A stretch of DNA of 64,000 nt, from the NCBI GenBank assembly GCA_002397315.1, contig DHAE01000022.1, forward strand, positions 62,001-126,000, given 5' to 3'. The notes below the pieces were generated by a model. That model saw only the letters and a list, made by a program, of their open reading frames with translations, ran no database searches and had not been told where the DNA came from. This DNA comes from Comamonadaceae bacterium UBA4962 (GTDB lineage Bacteria > Pseudomonadota > Gammaproteobacteria > Burkholderiales > Burkholderiaceae_C). The translations under genes were made by a program, and so were the position numbers. Position 1 is the first letter of the stretch, and every line of letters starts with the position of its first letter. This document shows positions 37,313 through 45,812 of the stretch, piece by piece.

Positions 37313-37375
37313 AATTCTCCTTGGAACGAAAATTCTTTAGCGCTTCCCGTTATTTGTCCGCTGCCTCGCCCCACC
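37286..37375. repeat. Duplicated immunity-gene start, copy 1 (copy 2 at 38606-38690)
   Basis: The 5' end of the SUKH gene and its leader (AACTGCAGATTCATCC, then AAAATTCTTTAGCGCTT) recur at 38606-38690 with scattered changes. Copy 2 would code for VLGESAV, like LDESAV here. It indicates that both SUKH cassettes came from related parents or from duplication within the array. Confidence 0.75.
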
Positions 37376-37490
37376 ATTCTAGCTCCAGCTTCGCCAGTGA
37401 CACAAAGCTGTCCGGCTGGCCGCCTTACCAAAACCTGCCATAGCGCAATTCGCACGCCAGCAGTTCTCCCCCGTAGAAATAAATTACCCC
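37362..37490 (-). pseudogene. Displaced Rhs fragment B, degraded
   Basis: About 130 bases with clear but decayed similarity to 41880-42010 of the intact Rhs gene (AGCTCCAGCTTCGCCAG, then AAGCTGTCCGGCT and CGCCAGCAG are kept). It no longer has an open frame. It lies between two SUKH genes and is the oldest-looking of the four fragments. Confidence 0.7.
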
Positions 37491-37548
37491 AAGGAAAATC
37501 CCTTGTGCAGCACGCCAGTTCCTATGCGTACGGCGTGTACAGCGAAAA

Positions 37549-38010
37549 TCAGTCGACCTTTGATCTTGAAAACCATTCGTCAAAACTAGAGGCAACGCGC
37601 TTCACCTCACCTGATGCATGCATATAAATCCAAACAGAATCTTCCTCAGCAGTATCTATGTATAAAATATCTCCATTATCTTCTGCTATAGCAATACTTT
37701 TGTTGAACCGATCAAAATCTAAGAGCCCACCATTGGACGTGATACCTTTTCTCTTTCTAAAATCCCTATCGATTTCAGCATGGGAAACCAATTGCTCCCA
37801 AGCAGCCCTTTTTGCGGCTCCTTCAATCTGAACCTCTTCAAAAAGCCTTTGCTCACCCCAAAAAAACCAAGCGACTCCGTCATGATCAGGAAACTCGTCA
37901 GGATGCTCATTGTGAAGCACATAAGCAAAATCATCGATTTCACTTAAAAATTTCTTATAACTGACGGGGAGCTTTATAGAAAGCTTCGCTTCAATATCAG
38001 CTAGAGACAT
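37549..38010 (-). CDS. SMI1/KNR4 (SUKH) family immunity protein
   Basis: A 153-residue protein with the SUKH start LADIEAKLSIKLPVSYKKFL, a central GVAWFFWGEQRLFEEVQIE block, and ILYIDTAEEDSVWIYMHASG leading to the C-terminal helix SFDEWFSRSKVD. ATG 38010 is chosen over TTG 38025 because GAGG precedes it at the right distance. No intact toxin is next to it; Rhs fragments lie on both sides. It is AT-rich relative to the chromosome. Confidence 0.85.
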   Translation of the reverse strand: MSLADIEAKLSIKLPVSYKKFLSEIDDFAYVLHNEHPDEFPDHDGVAWFFWGEQRLFEEVQIEGAAKRAAWEQLVSHAEIDRDFRKRKGITSNGGLLDFDRFNKSIAIAEDNGDILYIDTAEEDSVWIYMHASGEVKRVASSFDEWFSRSKVD

Positions 38011-38040
38011 AAACCTCACTTGCAACGGCCTTTCGAAATA

Positions 38041-38600
38041 TCAACTGCGCGGCCTCTCCATCTTTTCTCTCTCCCTGCGGCCTCGCCTTTCCACTCCGAC
38101 TCCAGCTTCACCAACGGCACGAAGCTGTCGGGCTCGTAGAGGCACTCCGAGAGCCTGCTGCCCCGCAGCTCGCCAGCTGGCAGATCTCCGTCGTAGAAAC
38201 GCCGTACACCCAAACACGTCCCGCTTCTCGATGCGCCGGCCCAGCGCGTCGTAGCGGTAGTGGGTGACCTGCTCCGTGGCCGCAGGCGCGGGCTGCGTTT
38301 GGCCTTCGGCGGGCCGCTCCCGGTACCACACGACCCGCGCCTCCACGATCTGGTGCTCCGGGCTGTAGCAGTAGTGCTGCACCGTGTGCCAGCCGATGCG
38401 CCGCTCGATGTTGTTGCCGTGCAGGTCGTAGGTGAAGCGCAGGTCCTGGTACACCGCCAGGCGGTTGTAGGGCACCACGTCCCGCTGGCCCACGCCGCCG
38501 CTGGATTGCGCGCCGCCCCGGTTCGGGTTCAGCAGGTTGCCGGCCGGATCGAACGCGAAGGCTTCGCGCTCAATGGGCTGTTGCTGTTGCGTGCCGTTGG
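38041..38600 (-). pseudogene. Displaced Rhs fragment C
   Basis: About 560 bases closely matching 41880-42400 of the intact Rhs gene: GQRDVVPYNRLAVYQDLRF, HTVQHYCYSPEHQIVEARVV and RYDALGRRIEKRDVFG are kept. A small deletion near 38195-38215 (FGCTAFLRRR where the intact gene has FGRTAFLYDG) breaks the frame, and the 3' part is missing. It ends at the repeated immunity-gene start. Confidence 0.85.
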
Positions 38601-38605
38601 GAACT

Positions 38606-38690
38606 GCAGATTCACCCAGAACACTTTTCCCTGGAGTGAAAATTCTTTAGCGCTTTCCTATCATTCTCCCGCTGCCCTAGTCCGCTAATC
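38606..38690. repeat. Duplicated immunity-gene start, copy 2
   Basis: Second copy of the segment described at 37286-37375, joined directly to the end of Rhs fragment C. Only the first dozen codons of the SUKH gene remain, so it is a remnant. Confidence 0.7.
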
Positions 38691-38729
38691 CGATTTCACT
38701 TAAATTAATTAATGTAATTTTTGAAAAAT

Positions 38730-39362
38730 TCATCCATCTTTTTCAGTCATTTTTTTCGCCATAGCTAATTTTTTCCTCAACAGGTCGGTTAAGTCAATTC
38801 CAGGAATTTCCAGCATCTCAATATATTTAGAATATTCTTTTTTCTGCCAAAGCTTCTCAGCCTCATAGATAATATTCGAATTACTTATATTAAGCATTTC
38901 CTGGGTTAGCGGCCCTGTTTCACGACTGTTGTAATCGGCATCGCTAAAATTCCCATCAAGGGCCTTTTCAAAAGCCTCTGTCATGGATGATGCTATGATA
39001 AACTTGCTTTCATGATCTAAATCCCCCAGGGGAACTATCGCGAATTTTGGGAAATTGATATCGATTGAATAATCCAATGCGTAACATTCATCTCCACCAT
39101 TGGTCCCAATACCCAAAAACAAGGAAGACATATACTTCGCTATAGAAGCGGACATGTTTCTCTTTTTAATATCCTCAACACGCCACAGTGAAAAATAGGC
39201 ATCGCCCACCTTAGCTTCGCCTCCGTTAGACCAAAGCAAAAATTCCCGATAATCCTCAGGAAAAACGACACCCAATTCTGACTCCGCCTGTGAAAGCTTC
39301 GCTTCAGTCGCAGGAGGTTCACGGTGCCAAGAACCAGCTACTAAATTAATAGCTTTACTCAT
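38730..39362 (-). CDS. SUKH-type immunity protein for the SHH toxin tip
   Basis: A 210-residue protein. Its first 150 residues are SUKH-like (PPATEAKLSQAESELGVVFP, EDYREFLLWSNGG, YFSLWRVEDI, LGDLDHESKFIIASS), with a longer helical C-terminus (YEAEKLWQKKEYSKYIEMLE). The ATG at 39362 lies inside the end of the toxin-tip frame (ATGAGTAA shared by both), so the two were translated as a pair. That overlap is the evidence that it protects against the SHH tip upstream. Confidence 0.85.
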   Translation of the reverse strand: MSKAINLVAGSWHREPPATEAKLSQAESELGVVFPEDYREFLLWSNGGEAKVGDAYFSLWRVEDIKKRNMSASIAKYMSSLFLGIGTNGGDECYALDYSIDINFPKFAIVPLGDLDHESKFIIASSMTEAFEKALDGNFSDADYNSRETGPLTQEMLNISNSNIIYEAEKLWQKKEYSKYIEMLEIPGIDLTDLLRKKLAMAKKMTEKDG

Positions 39363-40400
39363 TTGTGCGGTTATAGAAGTATTGATAGGATTTTTTAAGC
39401 GCTCGTTTTCTGCATTTCTCGGAAACACCAGCCGCTTTCAGATCTCTCGATGCATTGTCAAATTCATCCCGAAGCGGCGACTCCCACCTTCCTTTACCTG
39501 CAGCCAATCTTGCATCCCTTCTGGCATTCTGCGCAGCGTTCGCAATGTCACGAGGGCCATTTTGAAGTAGTATGGCAGGTGCGCCGTACGTACTATATCC
39601 ACCTTGTTTGCCAATTTGGCTCTTTGCCCAAGCATCCTGAATTATGTGGTGCGATTCAGTATCGTTTGGCCGCGGGGAAGGTTGATGTCCATGCTTTGCG
39701 ATGCCACATGGATCCGGGCGGCAACCGCATCGTTTCGGTTTTAAGCCAAGTGGATCGTTCCAAGCTAACGGGTTTGGAGCATAAAAAATAAATTATTGCC
39801 ACCGGCTAGTCCAATGGGATCCTGATGCACGAACCGCCCAGTTACCGGATCGTAGTACCGGAACCGGTTGTAGTGCAGCCCCGTCTCGCCATCGAAGTAC
39901 TGCCCCTGGAACCGCAGCGGCTGCTCCACGAAGCTCAGCGCCTGCACCTCCCCCTTCGCCGCCAGCGCCAAAGGCCGCTCCGCCTGGGTGAACACCGCCG
40001 CGTCGTCCGTGCCCGTGCGCAGCACCTGCAGCGCCCGCGTCTGCCCCCACACCTGATAGCTTGCCGCCCACACGATGCGGCCCTGCTCGTCCGTCAGCTC
40101 CTGCGGCGCGCCGATCGGTCGCATTGGTAGTAGTAGGCGGAGAAGTCCTTGGCTCGTTCTCCTTCTTCCTCTTTATCTTTCTCTGCGGCCTCGCCTTTCC
40201 ACTCCGACTCCAGCTTCGCCAGCGGCACGAAGCTGTCGGGCTCGTACAGGTATTCCGACAACTTGCTGCCCCGCAGCTCGCCCGCCAGCAGATCCCCGTC
40301 GTAGAGGAACGCCGTACGTCCGAACGTGTCCCGCTTCTCGATGCGCCGGCCCAGCGCGTCGTAGCGGTAGTGAGTGACCTTCTCAGTAGCCGAAGACTAA
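39355..40400 (-). pseudogene. Displaced Rhs fragment D carrying an out-of-frame SHH toxin tip
   Basis: The right part (about 39793-40400) matches 41451-42090 of the intact Rhs gene, including QVWGQTRALQVLRTG and RYYDPVTGRFVHQDPIG. One base is missing near 40120. After GGNNLFF the frame stops, but adding one T to the T6 run near 39785-39790 continues as YAPNPLAWNDPLGLKPK, then a tip of about 120 residues with TESHHIIQDAWAK, GAPAILLQNGPRD and a Lys/Arg-rich end (KKSYQYFYNRTNE). The S-H-H signature fits the Tox-SHH class of predicted HNH/EndoVII nucleases. The tip's stop overlaps the SUKH immunity gene. There is no 5' end, so this is an orphan cassette. Confidence 0.8.
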
Positions 40401-40414
40401 ATCATTAAATCCTA

Positions 40415-41056
40415 TTAATCTATTTTTATATTAATTTTCGAACCATCCGGCATATCTTTTATCTGCAATGCAATGGAAGCCCTGTACTTCATGGCCTTAA
40501 CAGAGTTCAATGCATAAAGATTTCCCACCTCAAACTCCCCACCTACGACAAATGGAATTTTCGGCAGTAATCTACTCCCGATTGGGATCGGTCCATGGGC
40601 TTCTTGCCACTCATGCGCCAATGAGTGGCCAGTGTAAAAATCATAATCCTCCATAATCTCTGAAGCCCAGTCGTTCAGCGAACCCGCAATTTTTTCTATT
40701 TCTGCTGTCTCAGGATCGAATGTGAAAATACTTTCATCTTTTATAAAAAATTGATTCCCGAAAACGTCTTCAGCGAAAAAATACCCTAGAGGATCCAATT
40801 CCTTGTAGCTATTACGCCACAAATCATCGGAATTCCAACGCTCGATAAAAAGATCTCCACAAGCCTCATCTGCACTAAAGAAATGTAGAGCGCCTTCAAA
40901 ACCGTAACCACCGTTCATTAAAGACAACATGTAGTGAAGTTCCTCACCCAAACGGCCTGCACGATCGCGCAACAATTGAACATCAGCCTTAGCCCGAGAT
41001 TCAGACGCCGGAGCACATAACTTCAAAAGCTTATCAATCTCTTTCTTTGACATCAT
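40415..41056 (-). CDS. Immunity protein for the NucA/NucB-type Rhs tip
   Basis: A 213-residue soluble protein. The first 150 residues have SUKH-like features (LGEELHYMLSLMNGGYGFEG, LGYFFAEDVFGNQFFI, LNDWASEIMEDYDF), followed by a domain ending KYRASIALQIKDMPDGSKI. The ATG at 41056 overlaps the Rhs stop (ATGA), so toxin and protein are made together. No signal peptide is seen; it acts in the cytoplasm, where the DNase would strike. The family name is uncertain, but the pairing is firm. Confidence 0.8.
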   Translation of the reverse strand: MMSKKEIDKLLKLCAPASESRAKADVQLLRDRAGRLGEELHYMLSLMNGGYGFEGALHFFSADEACGDLFIERWNSDDLWRNSYKELDPLGYFFAEDVFGNQFFIKDESIFTFDPETAEIEKIAGSLNDWASEIMEDYDFYTGHSLAHEWQEAHGPIPIGSRLLPKIPFVVGGEFEVGNLYALNSVKAMKYRASIALQIKDMPDGSKINIKID

Positions 41057-44000
41057 TTAACCTTTATCTTTACCTTCGTTCCATCAGGATATGGAGCGCA
41101 TTGATGCCCCATACAAGATCCAGCCCCTCGATTATCGCAGGAATCAATTAACTTGACATCTGCGCCTTTGCCACCTTCTTTGAACATGGCGGGAGGATAC
41201 TCATCCCTATCCTTCGTAGGTTTTGTCTTAACCCCCTTCAGGGAAGCCCGACGACGAGCTTTAGATCCAGGACGATCAATTGTCAGTTCATCGGGATGCC
41301 CTGCAGCGATTGCTTCTTTCACATGTTGTGCGGTCTCAGGGTACTTTGCACTGTCAATAACAATGCACGGTAGCTGACAACCGCAACGCTTACGCTTCTT
41401 ATTGAGCCCTGTCGGATCTACCCATTCCAACGGATTCGGCGCATACTCATAGAAGTTTTCTCCGCCTTCTAGGCCGATCGGGTCCTGATGCACGAACCGC
41501 CCCGTCACCGGATCGTAGTACCGAAACCGGTTGTAGTGCAGCCCCGTCTCGCCATCGAAGTACTGCCCCTGGAACCGCAGCGGCTGCTCCACGAAGCTCA
41601 GCGCCTGCACCTCCCCCTTCGCCGCCAGCGCCAAAGGCCGCTCCGCCTGGGTGAACACCGCCGCGTCGTCCGTGCCCGTGCGCAGCACCTGCAGCGCCCG
41701 CGTCTGCCCCCACACCTGATAGCTTGCCGCCCACACGATGCGGCCCTGCTCGTCCGTCAGCTCCTGCGGCGCGCCGATCTGGTCGCATTGGTAGTAGTAG
41801 GCCGTGAAGTCCTTGGGCCGCGCTTGTTCCTCTGACTGTGAGGGGGTATCGGCCCTCGCCTGGGCACTCTCTTGCTTTCCATCTTCTCCCCGCCACTCCG
41901 ACTCCAGCTTCGCCAACGGCACGAAGCTGTCCGGCTCGTACAGGTATTCCGACAACTTGCTGCCGCGCAACTCCCCCGCCAGCAGATCCCCGTCGTAGAG
42001 AAACGCCGTACGCCCGAACGCGTCCCGCTTCTCGATACGCCGGCCCAGCGCGTCGTAGCGATAGTGGGTGACCTGCTCCGTGGCCGCAGGCGCAGGCTCC
42101 GCTTGACCTTCTGCCGGCCGGTCCCGGTACCGCACGACCCGTGCCTCCACGATCTGGTGCTCCGGGCTGTAGCGGTAGTGCTGCACCGTGTGCCAGCCGA
42201 TGCGCCGCTCGATGGTGTTGCCGTGCAGGTCGTAGGTGAAGCGCAGGTCCTGGTACACCGCCAGGCGGTTGTAGGGCACCACGTCCCGCTGGCCGACGCC
42301 GCCGCTGGATTGCGCGCCGCCCCGGTTGGGGTTGAGCAGGTTGCCGGCCGGGTCGAACGCGAAGGCCTCGCGTTCGGTGGGCTGTTGGTTGCCTTCCCCG
42401 CGCTGCGCTGCCAGGATGCGGCCCAGCGGGTCGTAGCGGTAGTGGCTGTCGCCGCGCAGGCCGTCGCGCGTGGCGATGAGGTTGCCCGTGGGGTCGTAGC
42501 GGTAGTGCCGCGCGATGCGGTCGCCCGAGGGCAGCTGCGGCAGCGCGGGCAGGCCCTGGTCGCGGTCCCGCAGGGCCTGCGGCGATGGCATGCCCGGCTG
42601 GCCCTGCAGCGCCTGCCGCCGGCCCACCTTGTGCGCCACCAGCCGGCCCATCGGGTCCCAGCCGTAGCGGCTTTCCAAAGCGCCTTGCGTGCGCTCGATC
42701 TCCTGGTGCAGGGCATCGCGCTCGATGTCCGAGAGCACGTGCCCATCCACCCGGATCTGGTGCAGGTGGCCTGAGCCGTAGTAGAGCCATTGCACGTGCC
42801 GTCCGCCGGGCATGCGGCTGTCCGTTCGGTTGCCCAGCGCGTCGTAGGCATGGCGCCAGGCGTAACGCCCGAGCGTGGATTCCCCACCCGGCGCCAGGTG
42901 CTCCTGCACCTCTTCGGTCAGGCGCGAGAGCGGGTCGTAGGTGAAGTGAACGCGGGCATCGGCATTGCCGGCGTGCAGCATGCGGCCCAGCAGGTCGTAG
43001 GCGAAGGTGGTGAGGCCGCTGCCAGCGCCCTCTTCCATGCCGTCCAGCCCCAGGTGCGCCTTGGCGACGAGGCGTCCCACCGCATCGCGGCGGAACACGG
43101 TGCGCTTGGGCAAGGGTGCCGCGGGATCGGGGTCGTAGGGGGTGTCCGGCGGCTGGCAGGCATCACGCTCGTGCAGCTCGGCCAGCTCGCCCGCGGCGTT
43201 GTAGCGGTAGCGCTGGATGCGGCCGTCGAAGCCGATTTCTTCGATGAGGTTGTCGGCCGCGTCGTAGGTGAAGCGGGTGGTGGCGCCGTTCTCGTTCTGC
43301 AGCGCAACCAGGCGGCCCACGGCGTCGTGCTGGTAGCGCAGCGTGCCGCCCAGCGCATCCTGGCGCTGCACGGGCTGGTCGAGCCCGTTGTAGGCGTAGC
43401 GCGTGGTGGCGCCCTGCGGATCGGCGTAGCCCGTGAGGTTGCCCTGCGCGTCGTAGTCGTAGCGGTGCTCCGCGCCGTCGGGCGAGCGCACATGGCGCAG
43501 CCGGCCCAGCGCGTCGTGGCGGTAGTGGGTGGTCTGGCCCAGGGCGTCGGTGGCGGTGAGCAGGTTGCCGAGCGTGTCCCAGGTGTAGCGCGTGGTCTGG
43601 CCGGAGCAGTCGGTGTAGGCGACGAGCTGGCCGGCATCGTCCCACAGCAGGCGGCGGGTTTTGCCGTGCGCGTCCTCGATGGCCACGGGCAGGCCGCGCG
43701 CGTCGTAGCGCCAGCGGGTGGCATGGCCCAGCGGATCGACGCGCTCGGCGAGGTTGCCGCGCTCGTCGTACTGCTGGCGCCAGACGTGGCCCAGCGCGTC
43801 GGTGATCTCCACCGGCAGGTCGAGGTGGCCGTAGGCGAGGCGCGTGGTGGCGCCCGCCGCGTCGGTCACGGCCAGCAGGTTGCCGCGCGCATCGAAGCGC
43901 CAGCGCGTGGCCCGGCCGAGCGCGTCGCGGGCTTCTTCGGGATTGCCGGCGGCGTCCAGGCGGGTTTCGGTGCGCACGGGGCGTCCGTCGGGGCCAGGCT

Positions 44001-45804
44001 CGGTGATGGCGACGACTTCGTGCGCCGCGTTGTACTCGTAGCTGCTGCGCCGGCCCAGCGCATCGGTGACGTGGGTGGTGCGCCGGCCCAGGTCGTAGTC
44101 GAAGCGCGTGTCCAGCAGGCCGGGCGTGTCCGTCCAGGTGCGCACGACGCGGCCGCCGGCATCATGGCGGCTCCATTGCTGATGATGGGTGAAGCCGTTG
44201 CGGGTGGCGTAGGCCACCATCAGGTGGTGGCGGTAGCGGTAACGTGCGGTGCCGCCCAGGGCGTCCGCCGCCTCGGCGAGGTTGGCGCGCGGATCGCCGG
44301 GCTCGTTGCCTTCGGTGTCGTAGGCGTAGCGCGCCAGCACACCGCCCGCGTGCTGCACGCCGTCCAGCACGCGCGGCTCGAGGTGGATGGCCAGCAGCAG
44401 CCGGTCCGGCGCGCCTTCCTCTGCGCTCCATTCGAAGCGCAGTTGCCGGCCCGCGCTGTCCGTGAGGCCCAGGGGCCGCGGCGCGATGCCGTCGGCGCCC
44501 GTGGCGTCGTAGGCGGGATAGCGCAGGGTGATGGCGTTGCCGTTGCGGTCGGCCATGCGCGCCAGCGGCAGGCGCCACTGGCCGGGCACGGGGGCCGGGA
44601 ATTCATGGCGCAGGCCGTCGGTGGATTCGATGCTCCAGCCGCCGCCCTCGTGGTGCCGCACGGTGATCTTCTCGCGCGCATCGAAATGGCTGGCGCCGCG
44701 CGGCAGCACCGGCAGACGCACGAGGCGGCCGCGCGCGTCGTAGTAATGCACGGCGTCGTACGCCAGCGCCAACTCGATGGAGAGCGGCGTGCTCCAGCCC
44801 CAGCCGAGCCAGCCCGGGCGCCGGTCGCTGGAGCGGTAGAAGCGGCGCCATGCGATCGGCAGCGGGCCGGGCAGCTCGAAGTCGGTGTCGGCGAGGACTT
44901 TGGCGCCGGTGGCGAAGATGACGGGGTGGCAGGTGCCGAGTTCGCATCCGGCATTCGGCGCGAAGCCCTTGCGGGCATCGTCCATGATGCTGGCAGTCGT
45001 GTTGGGATTGGTGCGGTTGTCACGCCCGGTGGCCACCGGGCCAGGACGCGAGCGAGCGCGCTTGGCGATCTTGCCGACCACGAACTGCGTCGTGATCATC
45101 GCCACCTCGTCGGCGATGATCTGCGCGATCTCGTCGAGCTTGGCATCGGTCATCGGCGGAGTCAGCAACTCCTGAACCTTCTGCGCCAGCGCGTCGATCT
45201 GGCCGGCCGCCTCGGCCATCGCGGCGCCGTTCATCAGCACGTTCAGCCCCGGAATGAGCTTGCCGATGACCTTGAGAGCCGGGCCGATGAGCGCGCTGGG
45301 GTCGGTCAGGCTCTCCCCGAGGGCCGCAAACTCCGCTTCGAACGCGCCAGGGAGCTTTTCGATGACCTTCAGGGCCAGCTTGTCGTAGGGCTCCGGGAGC
45401 AGCGCCATCGCGAGGCGGCCACGCCAGCCCGGGTCGATCACCAGCGAATTGCTCTTGGTGGTATCGAACGAGCGCACGCTGCCCCGGCTCTCGAACTTGG
45501 TGTCGCTGCTGTAGCTGGTGGGCTCGGCCGCACCGCCCACCACGGTGGACTTGACGCCCGCGATGCCGCCCAGGCGGTCGGGCGTGGCGGGAATCGATTC
45601 GAAGCGGCTGCCGGCGATGGCGACGGGCTGGCCGTCGATCTTCAAAGTGGCGGTGCCGTTCTTGAGGCCCGGCCCGTGCGCCATGTTCAGGATGGGCACC
45701 GGCGGGCCGTTGGGCTTGGGGAACACGGGGTTCACCGGGCCCGGAATCATCGCCGGGCTGCGGCCTTCGTGGATCGCTCTGCGGTCGTTGACGAACGTGG
45801 CCAT
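41053..45804 (-). CDS. PAAR-like Rhs effector with NucA/NucB-type DNase tip
   Basis: This 1583-residue type VI effector begins with a DUF4150 PAAR-like domain (ATFVNDRRAIHEGRSPAMIP, about residues 1-130) that would cap the VgrG spike. A helical, partly hydrophobic region follows (about 150-270), then the DUF6531-type entry (CHPVIFATGAKVLADTDFEL, about 300) and a long series of YD repeats to about 1400 that form a shell. The core ends DPIGLEGGENFYEYAPNP and DPTGL, where Rhs proteins cut themselves. The last 117 or so residues hold CIVIDSAKYPETAQHV, LTIDRPGSKARR, DRDEYPPAMF and DNRGAGSCMG, the NucA/NucB secreted-DNase pattern, including the acidic catalytic residues. Immunity gene overlaps the stop. 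Confidence 0.93.
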   Translation of the reverse strand: MATFVNDRRAIHEGRSPAMIPGPVNPVFPKPNGPPVPILNMAHGPGLKNGTATLKIDGQPVAIAGSRFESIPATPDRLGGIAGVKSTVVGGAAEPTSYSSDTKFESRGSVRSFDTTKSNSLVIDPGWRGRLAMALLPEPYDKLALKVIEKLPGAFEAEFAALGESLTDPSALIGPALKVIGKLIPGLNVLMNGAAMAEAAGQIDALAQKVQELLTPPMTDAKLDEIAQIIADEVAMITTQFVVGKIAKRARSRPGPVATGRDNRTNPNTTASIMDDARKGFAPNAGCELGTCHPVIFATGAKVLADTDFELPGPLPIAWRRFYRSSDRRPGWLGWGWSTPLSIELALAYDAVHYYDARGRLVRLPVLPRGASHFDAREKITVRHHEGGGWSIESTDGLRHEFPAPVPGQWRLPLARMADRNGNAITLRYPAYDATGADGIAPRPLGLTDSAGRQLRFEWSAEEGAPDRLLLAIHLEPRVLDGVQHAGGVLARYAYDTEGNEPGDPRANLAEAADALGGTARYRYRHHLMVAYATRNGFTHHQQWSRHDAGGRVVRTWTDTPGLLDTRFDYDLGRRTTHVTDALGRRSSYEYNAAHEVVAITEPGPDGRPVRTETRLDAAGNPEEARDALGRATRWRFDARGNLLAVTDAAGATTRLAYGHLDLPVEITDALGHVWRQQYDERGNLAERVDPLGHATRWRYDARGLPVAIEDAHGKTRRLLWDDAGQLVAYTDCSGQTTRYTWDTLGNLLTATDALGQTTHYRHDALGRLRHVRSPDGAEHRYDYDAQGNLTGYADPQGATTRYAYNGLDQPVQRQDALGGTLRYQHDAVGRLVALQNENGATTRFTYDAADNLIEEIGFDGRIQRYRYNAAGELAELHERDACQPPDTPYDPDPAAPLPKRTVFRRDAVGRLVAKAHLGLDGMEEGAGSGLTTFAYDLLGRMLHAGNADARVHFTYDPLSRLTEEVQEHLAPGGESTLGRYAWRHAYDALGNRTDSRMPGGRHVQWLYYGSGHLHQIRVDGHVLSDIERDALHQEIERTQGALESRYGWDPMGRLVAHKVGRRQALQGQPGMPSPQALRDRDQGLPALPQLPSGDRIARHYRYDPTGNLIATRDGLRGDSHYRYDPLGRILAAQRGEGNQQPTEREAFAFDPAGNLLNPNRGGAQSSGGVGQRDVVPYNRLAVYQDLRFTYDLHGNTIERRIGWHTVQHYRYSPEHQIVEARVVRYRDRPAEGQAEPAPAATEQVTHYRYDALGRRIEKRDAFGRTAFLYDGDLLAGELRGSKLSEYLYEPDSFVPLAKLESEWRGEDGKQESAQARADTPSQSEEQARPKDFTAYYYQCDQIGAPQELTDEQGRIVWAASYQVWGQTRALQVLRTGTDDAAVFTQAERPLALAAKGEVQALSFVEQPLRFQGQYFDGETGLHYNRFRYYDPVTGRFVHQDPIGLEGGENFYEYAPNPLEWVDPTGLNKKRKRCGCQLPCIVIDSAKYPETAQHVKEAIAAGHPDELTIDRPGSKARRRASLKGVKTKPTKDRDEYPPAMFKEGGKGADVKLIDSCDNRGAGSCMGHQCAPYPDGTKVKIKVK

Positions 45805-45812
45805 GGCGCTGC

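Noticed and set aside
39450..39791. A 113-codon plus-strand frame over the displaced toxin tip
   Set aside because: The minus strand, once shifted by one base, reads a toxin tip that continues the Rhs core and overlaps its immunity gene, which explains the DNA better.
41450..44300. Repetitive DNA considered as a tandem-repeat element
   Set aside because: It is the YD-repeat coding region of the Rhs gene; units vary and stay in frame.
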